A stretch of 46,118 nt of DNA. Origin: Deltaproteobacteria bacterium. Its GTDB lineage: Bacteria > Myxococcota_A > Polyangia > Polyangiales > JADJMO01. Positions 39,191-46,118 of this stretch are shown here, piece by piece (positions within the stretch are counted from its first letter, which is position 1; every line of letters begins with the position of its first letter). The DNA is taken from the NCBI GenBank assembly GCA_025363655.1, contig JANYDK010000006.1:1-46118 (forward strand), in the 5' to 3' direction. A program made the position numbers and the translations under genes. The notes beneath the pieces are model-generated. The model was not told the origin of the DNA, did no database searches, and saw only the letters and a list, made by a program, of their open reading frames with translations.

Positions 39191-39954
39191 CAGCCGCCAG
39201 CCGCCGACGGGAGCGACGGGATGGCTTCGCCGAGATCGCGCTCGGGGTCGTCTTCTTCGTGAACGGGCAGATCGAGCGTGGCTTCGATTTTCGCGAGGCG
39301 GCTGCGCAGCCGCTCGTTCTCGATCGCGAGGCCGCGGATGAGGTCGCTGATCGGGTCGGGCAAGCTCGAGTGATCGAGCTGTGCTTCGAGCCGATTGTCG
39401 GCGGCGACGAAGCGGCCGGGGACGCCGACGACGGTGGCGCCCGGTGGCACCGGCTTCACCACCACCGAGCCGGAGCCGATGCGCGCCCCCTCGCCGATGA
39501 CGATGTGACCGAGGATGCAAGCATTGCTGCCGACGACGACGTTCTTGCCCAGCTGCGGATGACGGAGCACGCGCTCACGTGAGGTGCCGCCGAGGACGAC
39601 GCCTTTGTAGAGCAAGCATCCGTCGCCGACCGTGGCGGTCTCGCCGATGACCACGCCCATGCCGTGGTCGATGAAGACCCCGTGGCCGACGTTGGCGCCG
39701 GGGTGAATCTCGACGCCCGTCGTGGCGCGCGCGGCGTGAGAGAGGAGACGTCCAGCGAGCGGATGGCCATTCGTCCACAGGTCGTGGGCCAAGCGATGCG
39801 CCCAAATCGCGTGTACGCCGGGGTAGGCAAGGAGCGCCTCGATGCGCGAGCGACACGCCGGGTCGTTGCGGACGACGGCGTCGACGTCTTCACGAATGCC
39901 CCGGATCGCCATGGGGATTTTCGCGATCCATCGGAAGGGTGTGGGGAGGGGCAT
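39190..39954 (-). CDS. cysE: Serine O-acetyltransferase
   Basis: 254 residues. A helical N-terminal part (AIRGIREDVDAVVRNDPACR, AIWAHRLAHDLW) leads to left-handed beta-helix hexapeptide repeats with the catalytic His in GVFIDHGMGVVIGETA and the loop LLYKGVVLGGTS. It acetylates serine with acetyl-CoA, the first step in cysteine synthesis. The C-terminus has a helical extension with an acidic tail (HEEDDPERD) not seen in short CysE forms. A second in-frame ATG lies at 39912. The 34-bp element lies 19-52 bases before the start. Confidence 0.92.
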   Translation of the reverse strand: MPLPTPFRWIAKIPMAIRGIREDVDAVVRNDPACRSRIEALLAYPGVHAIWAHRLAHDLWTNGHPLAGRLLSHAARATTGVEIHPGANVGHGVFIDHGMGVVIGETATVGDGCLLYKGVVLGGTSRERVLRHPQLGKNVVVGSNACILGHIVIGEGARIGSGSVVVKPVPPGATVVGVPGRFVAADNRLEAQLDHSSLPDPISDLIRGLAIENERLRSRLAKIEATLDLPVHEEDDPERDLGEAIPSLPSAAGG

Positions 39955-39972
39955 CGGCGGTTCTCGTACTCA

Positions 39973-40006
39973 TTTCGCCAAAGATTGCTGCGCAACTTTG
40001 GCCGCT
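39973..40006 (-). promoter_or_regulatory. 34-bp intergenic element, copy 2 (cysE leader)
   Basis: The minus strand of this stretch matches 7388-7421 at 31 of 34 positions. On the plus strand it reads as an imperfect palindrome, CCAAAG-A-TTGC-TGC-GCAA-C-TTTGG. It lies directly before cysE in the 296-base gap to the divergent kinase gene. In the rest of that gap I see a short GAGAG/CTCTC stem at about 40187-40200 and a weak GG-N10-GA sigma-54-like match near 40219, but nothing convincing. Confidence 0.5.
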
Positions 40007-40250
40007 TCGGTCGATCTCGCGTCGCTCGGTCGCCGAGACTACCGGTCGTCGGCGATAGTCGGATGTGTGTGCGGCGGCGAACGTTTCTCGCTCCACCCTT
40101 TCGAGGGCGCGGCGGTGCACCTCGATGTGTCGAGAATTGCGCAAGGATCGCACGGCTGCGCGCTTCGGCCAAAGGAGACATGTGGGAGAGGGTTCTCTCA
40201 TGACCTGAATCGTGACCTGGCTCTTGATTTGAACTAGGCTTCCGAGTGGA

Positions 40251-42332
40251 ATGCCCGGCCTCGAAGATCCGGCCGGCCCGCCGCTTGACGGGGCCGCGCG
40301 GGCCTCTCCTAGCGGTGGGGCAAGATTGGCCTCGGGGATGGATGACGTGGGTGAAGGTACGCCGGACGATGCGCGCGTGACCGCGGAGGCAAAGCCTTCG
40401 CCGCCGCCGGCCCCTGCTCGCGACGTCGATCCGATGATCGGCACCGTCATCGCCGGGCGCTACCGGGTCGAGCGTCGTCTCGGCGAAGGCGGCATGGGTG
40501 CCGTCTATCGCGTCGAGCACACGCACATGCGCAAGAAGCTCGCGCTCAAGGTGCTGCACCGCGAGATGACGACGCAGACCGAAATCGTCGCTCGCTTCGA
40601 GCGAGAAGCGATGGCCTCGGCGCACATCGATCACCCCAACGTCGCCGGCGCCACCGACTTCGGCAAGCTCGAGGACGGCTCCTTCTACCTCGTCCTCGAG
40701 TACGTCGAAGGGACGAGCCTGCGCACCGAAATCGACAAGGGGCCATTCTCTCCGTACCGCGCCGTGCACGTGTCGGTGCAGATCCTCGCGGCGCTGCGGC
40801 GCGCGCACGAGCTCGGCATCGTCCACCGCGATCTCAAGCCGGAGAACATTCTCCTCCTCGAGAAGGACGGCGACCCCGACTTCGTCAAAGTGCTCGATTT
40901 CGGCATCGCTCGCGTGCCCATCGGCTCGCTGATCAGCGGCGGCGACAGCGGGCCGAGCCTCACGCGCGCGGGGATGGTCTACGGCACGCCCGAGTACATG
41001 GCGCCGGAGCAGGCGCTCGGTCAGGCCGTCGACGGGCGCAGCGATCTGTACGGCACCGGCGTGATGCTCTTCGAGATGCTCACCGGTCGGCGGCCCTACG
41101 ACAACAAGGACAAGGTCGCGCTCCTCGGCCAGCACGTCGCGGGGCCGATTCCTTCGCTCCGTGAGCGTGCGCCGGTGCTCAACCTCTCGCACGAGCTGGA
41201 GGTGGTGGTGACGCGGCTGCTCTCGAAGAGCCCGTCCGATCGTTACGCCGATGCCTCCGATGCGATCGACGCCCTGCAGTCGATGCCGCTCGAAGGCACG
41301 CCGGTGTTGATGCTCAGCTCGCGCAATCCTTCCCGTCGAGGTGGTGCCGTCAACGTCGCCGACAACAGCGGCCGCTACGACGTCAACATCAAATCGGGGC
41401 CTATTTCTCCGCCCGTTCACACGGCCGAGCCGTCGGTCTCCGCGGTCGCGCCGGCGCCGCAGTTCGCCTTGCCGCAGCCAGCCATCACCGAGCCCGAGAC
41501 GAAGCCGAAGTCGCGCGGTGCGCTCTTCGCGGTGCTCCTCGTGATCATCGCTGCTGGCGTCATCGGCCTCGTGCTCTTCAAGAAGCAGGGCAGCGCGCCG
41601 ACCGATACGTCGTCCGGGAAGTCGACGACGAACGCGCCGAGCACGTCGACGAGCACCGTGGCCAGCGTCACGCCCCTCTCGCCGGCAGAGCTGAAAGACA
41701 AAGCCGACAAGGCGCTCACCGCGGCCGAGTCAGGCAATCCCCAAGGGCTCGCCGATCTCGAATCGCTCGCGGCCACGCACGACGGCGATCCGGTCGTGCT
41801 CATCGATTTGGCGAAGGCGTATTCGAAATCGAAGCGTCACGTCGAGGCGATTGGGGCAGTCAAACGCCTCATCACCGCGTCACCCGAGTCGGCGACGAAT
41901 GCGGCGATCGGACCGATTCTCGACGCCGCGCTGCCGTCGTCGGCCGACACCGTCTTCAACTTGCTCACCGGTCCGATGGGCGCCGAGGGGGTGCCGATAC
42001 TCTTCGACATCGGCTACGGCAACCGTGGTCCGGCCAACCTTCGTCCGCGCGCGAAGTCGGCGCTCGCCGAGCCCGAGGTGCAGAAGGTGATGCCGCCCGC
42101 GATCAAGGGCGTGCTCGAGCTGATGAAGACAGGCTCGTGCGACGGGAAGAAGAAGGTCCTCGACACCTATCGCAAAGACCTCGACGCGCGTGCGTTGCCG
42201 CTCTTGCGACCGCTCACCGCGACGACGGGGTGTGGCCCCTTCTTCAAGAACAAGGACTGCTGGCCGTGCCTGCACGCGGCGAAGTATCTCGACACGGTTC
42301 TCAAGGAAATCGAGGCCCGCTCGAAGAAGTGA
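40251..42332 (+). CDS. Membrane-anchored Ser/Thr protein kinase
   Basis: 693 residues. A Pro/Ala-rich N-terminus (1-62) precedes a Hanks-type kinase domain (about 70-335): Gly loop GEGGMGAVYRVEH, Lys100 (LALKVL), HRDLKPEN (192-199), DFG (217-219) and GTPEYMAPEQ. All catalytic residues are intact. A membrane helix at about 418-440 (LFAVLLVIIAAGVIGLVLF) puts the C-terminal 250 residues outside: a Thr/Ser linker, helical repeats (TPR/HEAT-like) and a closing CGPFFKNKDCWPC cluster, which could form a disulfide sensor. ATG 40251 is weakly supported; ATG 40338 is an alternative. No phosphatase is adjacent. Confidence 0.92.
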   Translation: MPGLEDPAGPPLDGAARASPSGGARLASGMDDVGEGTPDDARVTAEAKPSPPPAPARDVDPMIGTVIAGRYRVERRLGEGGMGAVYRVEHTHMRKKLALKVLHREMTTQTEIVARFEREAMASAHIDHPNVAGATDFGKLEDGSFYLVLEYVEGTSLRTEIDKGPFSPYRAVHVSVQILAALRRAHELGIVHRDLKPENILLLEKDGDPDFVKVLDFGIARVPIGSLISGGDSGPSLTRAGMVYGTPEYMAPEQALGQAVDGRSDLYGTGVMLFEMLTGRRPYDNKDKVALLGQHVAGPIPSLRERAPVLNLSHELEVVVTRLLSKSPSDRYADASDAIDALQSMPLEGTPVLMLSSRNPSRRGGAVNVADNSGRYDVNIKSGPISPPVHTAEPSVSAVAPAPQFALPQPAITEPETKPKSRGALFAVLLVIIAAGVIGLVLFKKQGSAPTDTSSGKSTTNAPSTSTSTVASVTPLSPAELKDKADKALTAAESGNPQGLADLESLAATHDGDPVVLIDLAKAYSKSKRHVEAIGAVKRLITASPESATNAAIGPILDAALPSSADTVFNLLTGPMGAEGVPILFDIGYGNRGPANLRPRAKSALAEPEVQKVMPPAIKGVLELMKTGSCDGKKKVLDTYRKDLDARALPLLRPLTATTGCGPFFKNKDCWPCLHAAKYLDTVLKEIEARSKK

Positions 42333-42353
42333 GAACTGGGAGGCGCGCCGGGC

Positions 42354-43160
42354 TCACTCGCCGATGACGCGCTTCGGTGACGTGCCGTCGAGCAAATCGG
42401 TCGGGCTGCACTTGTCGATGTGACCGAGGAGGCCGCGGTAGATTCCCCAGCCGACGAGCTTGCGTAGCCGTGGTGAGAAGCCGCGCGCGACGTCGAGGGG
42501 GATGCCGAGCTGTTGGTTCTCTTGTTGGCGAACCCAGCCGGCGCAGTAGTTCATCGCCACGCCGATTCGTCGCGCCTGCGTGCGGTTCTCGCCGCCGCCG
42601 TGCCAGATGCTGCCGTTGAAGACGAGGACGCTTCCACGCTTCATTTCTGCAGGGATCGAGTCTTCGTAAACTTGGCCGAGCTCGGGCGCTTTTTCGCGAA
42701 GGTGGCTGCCAGGGATGACGCGGGTGGCGCCGTTGTCGGCCGTGAAATCGGTGAGGGCCCACATCGTGTTGCAGACGAGCGGCACGTGCGGTCGCGGCAA
42801 GGGGATGAGCATGTCGTCGGCGTGGATGGGCTGCGGCGTCTCGCCCGGGCCGATGGCGATCGACGAGAGTGAGGAAACGAGGCAGCCGCGATCGAGCACG
42901 CGCTCGACGATCGGGAGGATGTGCTCGTGCACCGGAATCTGCTCGAAAATACGGCCCCGCGCGAGGAGGTTGTAGATGCGGACCGTCTTCAGACCTTCGA
43001 AGAGGTTCTTCGCCGGCTGCGCGTCGAGCTCGGCCTCGAGCCGTGAGAGATCGGCGGCGAGGGCGTCGAGCAGCGCGGGCTCGATGGCGTTTTCGACGAT
43101 GGTGTAGCCGTCGCGGGCGACGCGCTCGGCGTGCTGGGTGAGGTCGGCGTCGGGGAGCAC
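42354..43160 (-). CDS. PhyH-type Fe(II)/2-oxoglutarate dioxygenase
   Basis: 268 residues. The HxD iron motif is His113/Asp115 (QPIHADDM), the distal ligand His187 (SIWHGGGE), and Arg at about 193-197 (ENRTQARR) would bind 2-oxoglutarate. The N-terminal RDGYTIVENAI and the middle LTDFTADNGATRVIPGSH match the phytanoyl-CoA dioxygenase family. Substrate unknown. The start is uncertain: GTG 43160 gives a normal N-terminus but lacks a ribosome-binding site. The frame continues open for 1.8 kb upstream, an artefact of base composition. Confidence 0.85.
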   Translation of the reverse strand: MLPDADLTQHAERVARDGYTIVENAIEPALLDALAADLSRLEAELDAQPAKNLFEGLKTVRIYNLLARGRIFEQIPVHEHILPIVERVLDRGCLVSSLSSIAIGPGETPQPIHADDMLIPLPRPHVPLVCNTMWALTDFTADNGATRVIPGSHLREKAPELGQVYEDSIPAEMKRGSVLVFNGSIWHGGGENRTQARRIGVAMNYCAGWVRQQENQQLGIPLDVARGFSPRLRKLVGWGIYRGLLGHIDKCSPTDLLDGTSPKRVIGE

Positions 43161-43218
43161 GTTCAAGGAGTAGCACGAGGATTCGAGCGTGCGCCCGCAC
43201 CCGCTTTTTCCAGGGCCG

Positions 43219-43267
43219 TACCCGCGTGCTCCATCCGCGTGCCCCTCCGCGTGCCCATCCGCGTGGC
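43219..43267. repeat. Imperfect tandem repeats of about 12 bp
   Basis: TACCCGCGTGCT, CCATCCGCGTGCC, CCTCCGCGTGCC and CATCCGCGTGGC follow one another, each with CCGCGTG. They fill the divergent gap between the dioxygenase and the PNGase F-like gene, and another CCGCGTG overlaps the latter's GTG start at 43296-43302. Confidence 0.75.
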
Positions 43268-43298
43268 TACGCTGCATCCTCCGCGCTAGCCTCCCCGC

Positions 43299-44444
43299 GT
43301 GCGCATCCTTCCCCTTGCTCTCCTCGCCAATGCGTTCCTCGTCGCCTGTTCCTCCAGCAGCTCGTCGCCGGGCACGGTGACCGACACCGGCTCGCCCGTC
43401 GCGGACACCAGCATCGTCGACACCGCGCCGGTCGACGCGACGGCCGACGCCTACCAGACGCTGCTCTTCGACAACGCGCGCATCGGCAGCGACTCGGCGA
43501 AGCCCAACTTCCAGAAGGTGAGCGTCGACGTCGAGCCGCTCAAGGGCGGGCCCTTCGCCAACGTGAAATTGGTGATCGACCTCACCTCGACGTGCTTCCC
43601 CTTCGACACTTGGAAGACGACGAACAAGCCGCCGGCGGGGCAGAATTGGCCGGCCGATTGTGACGCGTTCGACCGTAATTTCGAGACGATCATGGTCGAT
43701 CCTGCGGCGACCAAAGAGACGCCGACGCTCGAGCTGGTGCGCGCGATCACGCCCTTCGGTGGGCCCGAGCACATCGAGCAGGACGTCACCGACCTCTACA
43801 ACGCCCCGTCGATGGCGAAGGGGAAGCGGACGATCGAGATTCACATCACCACCTGGTCGGATGGCGCGGGGAAGGTGAGTGGATCGAACGGCGGTTGGAA
43901 CGTCAGCGCGCACCTCGAGGTGACGCCGGGGCCGGCGCCGCACAAAGTGCTGGCGGTGATTCCTCTCTACGACGGCAACTACGATTCGAAGACGGTGCCG
44001 GCGGACCTTCCCTTCACGCTGCCGGCGGGGACCACCTCGAGCCTCATCGAGTATCGGGTGACGGGGCATGGTGGCACCGATGCCTCGGCCGACACTGCGT
44101 GCATCGGACCGGCCGAGGAGTTCTGCAAGCGTTCGCACCACGTCTTCGTCGACGGCAAGACGCTCGCCGATCTCACGCCTTGGCGAGCCGACTGCAAGAA
44201 CCTCTGCACCATCGCCCACAGCGACGTCATCGCCTCGTACTGCGCGGAGAACCCTTGCGGTGCGGTGTCGAGCGTGCGTGCGCCTCGCGCCAACTGGTGC
44301 CCCGGGAGCATGACTCCGCCGATCACCTGGACGCCGGATGGGCTGAAATCTCCGGGTGATCACACGTTCAAGTTCGTCATCGACAAGATCGCCGACGGCG
44401 GCTCGTGGCGTTCGTCGGCGACGCTCTACGCATTCGGCGACTGA
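43299..44444 (+). CDS. PNGase F-like lipoprotein
   Basis: 381 residues from GTG 43299. Lipobox-type LVAC (Cys17) plus Ser run, then an Asp/Thr spacer. Two domains follow: N-terminal with DCDAFDR and ELVRAITPFGGPEHIEQDVTDL (in parts), and C-terminal with RVTGHGGTDA, WRADCKNLC and APRANWCPGSM. These match the two eight-stranded domains of peptide-N-glycosidase F, which cleaves N-glycans from Asn; the likely catalytic Asp lies in FDR. The family in bacteria may act on glycoproteins of other organisms. Whether this copy is active is not certain. Confidence 0.8.
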   Translation: MRILPLALLANAFLVACSSSSSSPGTVTDTGSPVADTSIVDTAPVDATADAYQTLLFDNARIGSDSAKPNFQKVSVDVEPLKGGPFANVKLVIDLTSTCFPFDTWKTTNKPPAGQNWPADCDAFDRNFETIMVDPAATKETPTLELVRAITPFGGPEHIEQDVTDLYNAPSMAKGKRTIEIHITTWSDGAGKVSGSNGGWNVSAHLEVTPGPAPHKVLAVIPLYDGNYDSKTVPADLPFTLPAGTTSSLIEYRVTGHGGTDASADTACIGPAEEFCKRSHHVFVDGKTLADLTPWRADCKNLCTIAHSDVIASYCAENPCGAVSSVRAPRANWCPGSMTPPITWTPDGLKSPGDHTFKFVIDKIADGGSWRSSATLYAFGD

Positions 44445-44471
44445 TTCCGACGCGCACGACGAAGGAGCTCG

Positions 44472-45416
44472 ATGGAGACGCCGGCGACGATCGCAGCAAA
44501 GGTGTGGCGACGCATCCTCGTGCCCGGCGTGACTGGAACGGCGCTCCAAATTGGTCGTCCGTTCGGTCCGCGTCGCGCGCTGCTCGCGGCCAAGTGTGGA
44601 GACGACGAGCTTCACGAGGGACAGGCCGATGCGCCCGATGCTGCGCTCGGCGAGGTGCGTGGGCTCCTCGGCGCTGGTGCGCTCGACGCCGGTGAGGCGG
44701 CGGTGGTGCGGCGCATTCAACGCCTGGTGCCCGTCGATGCCAGCGCGATCGGGGCGCGCATCGATGCCAGCGTGCTCCGGCTCGGCGCGCTCCTTCACGA
44801 CGCGGTGGCGGCGTATCACCCGGACATGGCCGGGGTCTTTCGGCCGAATGCGCCGCGCAAATTGCTCGCGGCGACGATCGCTGCGCTCGGCGAGGTTGCG
44901 CCACCGGCGACGGTCCGCGGTGCACTCTTGCGACACGCGTGGCTCGGCGAGCTCTTGCATTTTTCACTCGCGCGCGTCGACGTCGGCTGGTGGACGGGGA
45001 GCGCGCGCTTCATCGGGCGCACGCCGCCGCCGCGGCTGATGGCGTGGCCGGGCGTGCGTCGCGTGCGTCGCGATGAACGGACCATCGCGCTGATGCGACT
45101 CCCCGACTTGTTCGAAGGGATGAGCCGGGGTGAGGTCGAGCCGGCGCTGGCCGAGGCCTATCGTCGGGCGATCACGCTCTTCCTTCATGCGACGCCGCTC
45201 ACCGATCTGGTGCTCGCGGGCCGCGAGACGCCGGCGTTCGAGTGGGCCGAGCCGCACGCGCGCCTGGTCGCCAAGCCGGCCGGTGCGCGCCTCGTCCGTA
45301 GAGCCATCGCCCTCGGCGACGATCGTGGAAAACCCGCCTACGAAGCGATCACCGCCGCGTGCGGATCGTTGCCGGAAGCGCTGCGCAGCGAGTCGGGGGT
45401 TTCCTCTCCTTCGTAG
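44472..45416 (+). CDS. Conserved protein of unknown function
   Basis: 314 residues. Soluble, with no signal peptide. The N-terminal half is Ala/Leu-rich and helical (DAALGEVRGLLGAGALDAGE), the middle has LRHAWLGELLHFSLARVDVGWWTG and WPGVRRVRRDERTIALMRLPD (given in parts), and the end is low complexity. I do not recognise the family. ATG 44472 has AAGGAG at a 4-base spacing, and the gene starts 27 bases after the PNGase F-like gene, so the two are probably co-transcribed. Confidence 0.75.
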   Translation: METPATIAAKVWRRILVPGVTGTALQIGRPFGPRRALLAAKCGDDELHEGQADAPDAALGEVRGLLGAGALDAGEAAVVRRIQRLVPVDASAIGARIDASVLRLGALLHDAVAAYHPDMAGVFRPNAPRKLLAATIAALGEVAPPATVRGALLRHAWLGELLHFSLARVDVGWWTGSARFIGRTPPPRLMAWPGVRRVRRDERTIALMRLPDLFEGMSRGEVEPALAEAYRRAITLFLHATPLTDLVLAGRETPAFEWAEPHARLVAKPAGARLVRRAIALGDDRGKPAYEAITAACGSLPEALRSESGVSSPS

Positions 45417-45476
45417 CCGCGCTACTCGCCGCACTTCGAAACGTCACTTTGCGAACCCATCCTTTCAGGAGGAACC

Positions 45477-46070
45477 ATGAGCGAGCCGCAGTTCCCGCCC
45501 ATCGACGTCGCTGGCCAAGGCGATCTCTACGCCCGCATCAACACCACGCTGGGAACCGTCGTCGTCCAACTCCACGAGGACAAGGTCCCGAAGACGGTCG
45601 CCAACTTCGTCGGTCTCGCGACCGGGAAGATGGCCTGGACCGATCCGGTCAACGGCCAGCCCGGCCAGGGCCCCGCGTTCAACGGCGTGAAGTTCCACCG
45701 CATCATCCCCGGCTTCATGATCCAGTGCGGCGACCTCCGCACCCGCGCGCCGGTCGGCGGTGACAACCGCTGGGGCACGGGAAATCCGGGCTATCGCTTC
45801 GCCGACGAGTTCCATCCCGAGCTCCGTCACGACGGTCCGGGCGTTCTTTCCATGGCGAACTCGGGTCCGGGTACCAACGGATCACAATGGTTCATCACCG
45901 AAGGTCCGACCCCGCACCTCGATCGCAAACACTCCGTCTTCGGACGCGTCGTCACCGGCTTGGACGTCGTCGGCAAGATCGCCAACGCGCCCCGTGGTGC
46001 GGGCGACAAGCCGAACACCGACATCGTCATCAGCTCGGTCGAGCTCTTCCGTTCGCCGACCAAGCCCTGA
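45477..46070 (+). CDS. Cyclophilin-type peptidyl-prolyl cis-trans isomerase
   Basis: 197 residues, cytoplasmic. Catalytic Arg in KFHRIIPGFMIQCGD, the SMANSGPGTNGSQWFI stretch and HLDRKHSVFGRVVTGLDVV are typical cyclophilin features. It catalyses proline isomerisation in folding. The bacterial-type insertion MAWTDPVNGQPGQGPAF is present. A strong ribosome-binding site (AGGAGG) lies 5 bases before the ATG, which suggests high expression. Confidence 0.93.
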   Translation: MSEPQFPPIDVAGQGDLYARINTTLGTVVVQLHEDKVPKTVANFVGLATGKMAWTDPVNGQPGQGPAFNGVKFHRIIPGFMIQCGDLRTRAPVGGDNRWGTGNPGYRFADEFHPELRHDGPGVLSMANSGPGTNGSQWFITEGPTPHLDRKHSVFGRVVTGLDVVGKIANAPRGAGDKPNTDIVISSVELFRSPTKP

Positions 46071-46072
46071 AG

Positions 46073-46118
46073 TTGCTTCGCCACGCCTTCGTCGTCGTCG
46101 CGCTCTTCGCCACGCTCG
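46073..46118 (+). CDS. Possible start of a further gene, cut by the window
   Basis: Three bases after the cyclophilin stop, a TTG opens a frame that runs to the window end: LLRHAFVVVALFATL, basic then hydrophobic, as in a signal peptide. With only 15 codons and a rare start codon this is a weak call. Confidence 0.25.
   Translation, partial: MLRHAFVVVALFATL

Noticed and set aside
40218-40233. Possible sigma-54 promoter (TGGC-N7-TTGAA) before the kinase
   Set aside because: The -12 element has GA instead of GC and the start codon is too close for a normal leader; no activator gene nearby.
42354-44960. An 868-codon open frame on the minus strand covering the dioxygenase and the antisense of the PNGase F-like gene
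   Set aside because: Only the last 268 residues look like a protein; the rest is Arg/His-rich, low complexity and antisense to a convincing gene, as expected from high GC codon bias.
1-46118. tRNA, rRNA, CRISPR, insertion sequences, phage genes, attachment sites
   Set aside because: Reading both strands showed no cloverleaf-like clusters with tRNA consensus loops, no regular spaced repeats of CRISPR length, and no transposase or integrase motifs. A tRNAscan and Rfam search could still find something small.

Overview
The window is GC-rich (roughly two thirds G+C) and densely coded, with short gaps and many start/stop overlaps of the GTGA or ATGA type. The gene content suggests a Myxococcota (deltaproteobacterial) chromosome, most likely a Polyangiales-type member. 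Reasons: lipoproteins with low-complexity Asp/Thr/Ala spacers followed by Cys-rich domains, a secreted formylglycine-enzyme-like domain, a eukaryote-like Ser/Thr kinase with a large C-terminal exterior domain, DUF3570/DUF4266 genes, LpxC (so Gram-negative) and a HARE-HTH protein. This placement is an inference from gene content. I saw no rRNA, tRNA, CRISPR array, insertion sequence or phage gene; the window looks like core chromosome with lineage-specific genes.

Layout. 1-5.1 kb: the 3' end of a membrane pyrophosphatase (hppA) with its terminator, a secreted FGE-like protein, a full-length membrane protein that looks like a catalytically dead relative of the pyrophosphatase, and an unknown protein. 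5.2-7.4 kb: a coupled envelope pair, CpoB/YbgF-like TPR lipoprotein then LysM protein. 7.5-10.5 kb: zinc-ribbon membrane protein coupled to a DNA methyltransferase, overlapping tail to tail with an alpha/beta hydrolase. 10.6-14.8 kb: Cys-rich lipoprotein and the pyruvate dehydrogenase operon pdhA-pdhB-pdhC. 15-21.2 kb: HARE-HTH/Mrr-like protein with a strong terminator, a Lys/Asp-rich lipoprotein, a DUF2867 gene behind a perfect inverted repeat, and an Hrq1/MrfA-type helicase.

21.2-24.9 kb is a stress-type cassette: four-helix-bundle DUF2383 protein, eRF1-like small protein, OsmC protein, universal stress protein coupled to a P-loop ATPase, and a CBS-pair protein. 24.9-31.9 kb: di-CxxCH lipoprotein, Cys-rich lipoproteins, a short HicB-like protein, a REC-histidine kinase, a parvulin lipoprotein coupled to LpxC, and two small Gly/Pro-rich proteins sharing an SFGxV motif. 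32-46 kb: acyltransferase, an operon of membrane protein-DUF4266-DUF3570-TlpA, TauE/SafE permease, FolK, double-GNAT protein, CysE-DHH phosphoesterase pair, Ser/Thr kinase, PhyH-type dioxygenase, PNGase F-like lipoprotein, an unknown protein and a cyclophilin.

The most unusual signals are the pseudo-pyrophosphatase beside a real one, a 34-bp element present in near-identical form in two divergent intergenic regions 32 kb apart (upstream of the zinc-ribbon/methyltransferase genes and of cysE), the HARE-HTH protein fused to an apparently inactive Mrr-type nuclease domain, and the SFGxV protein pair. I did not find clear proof of a wholly new multi-gene system; these are the best candidates for follow-up.
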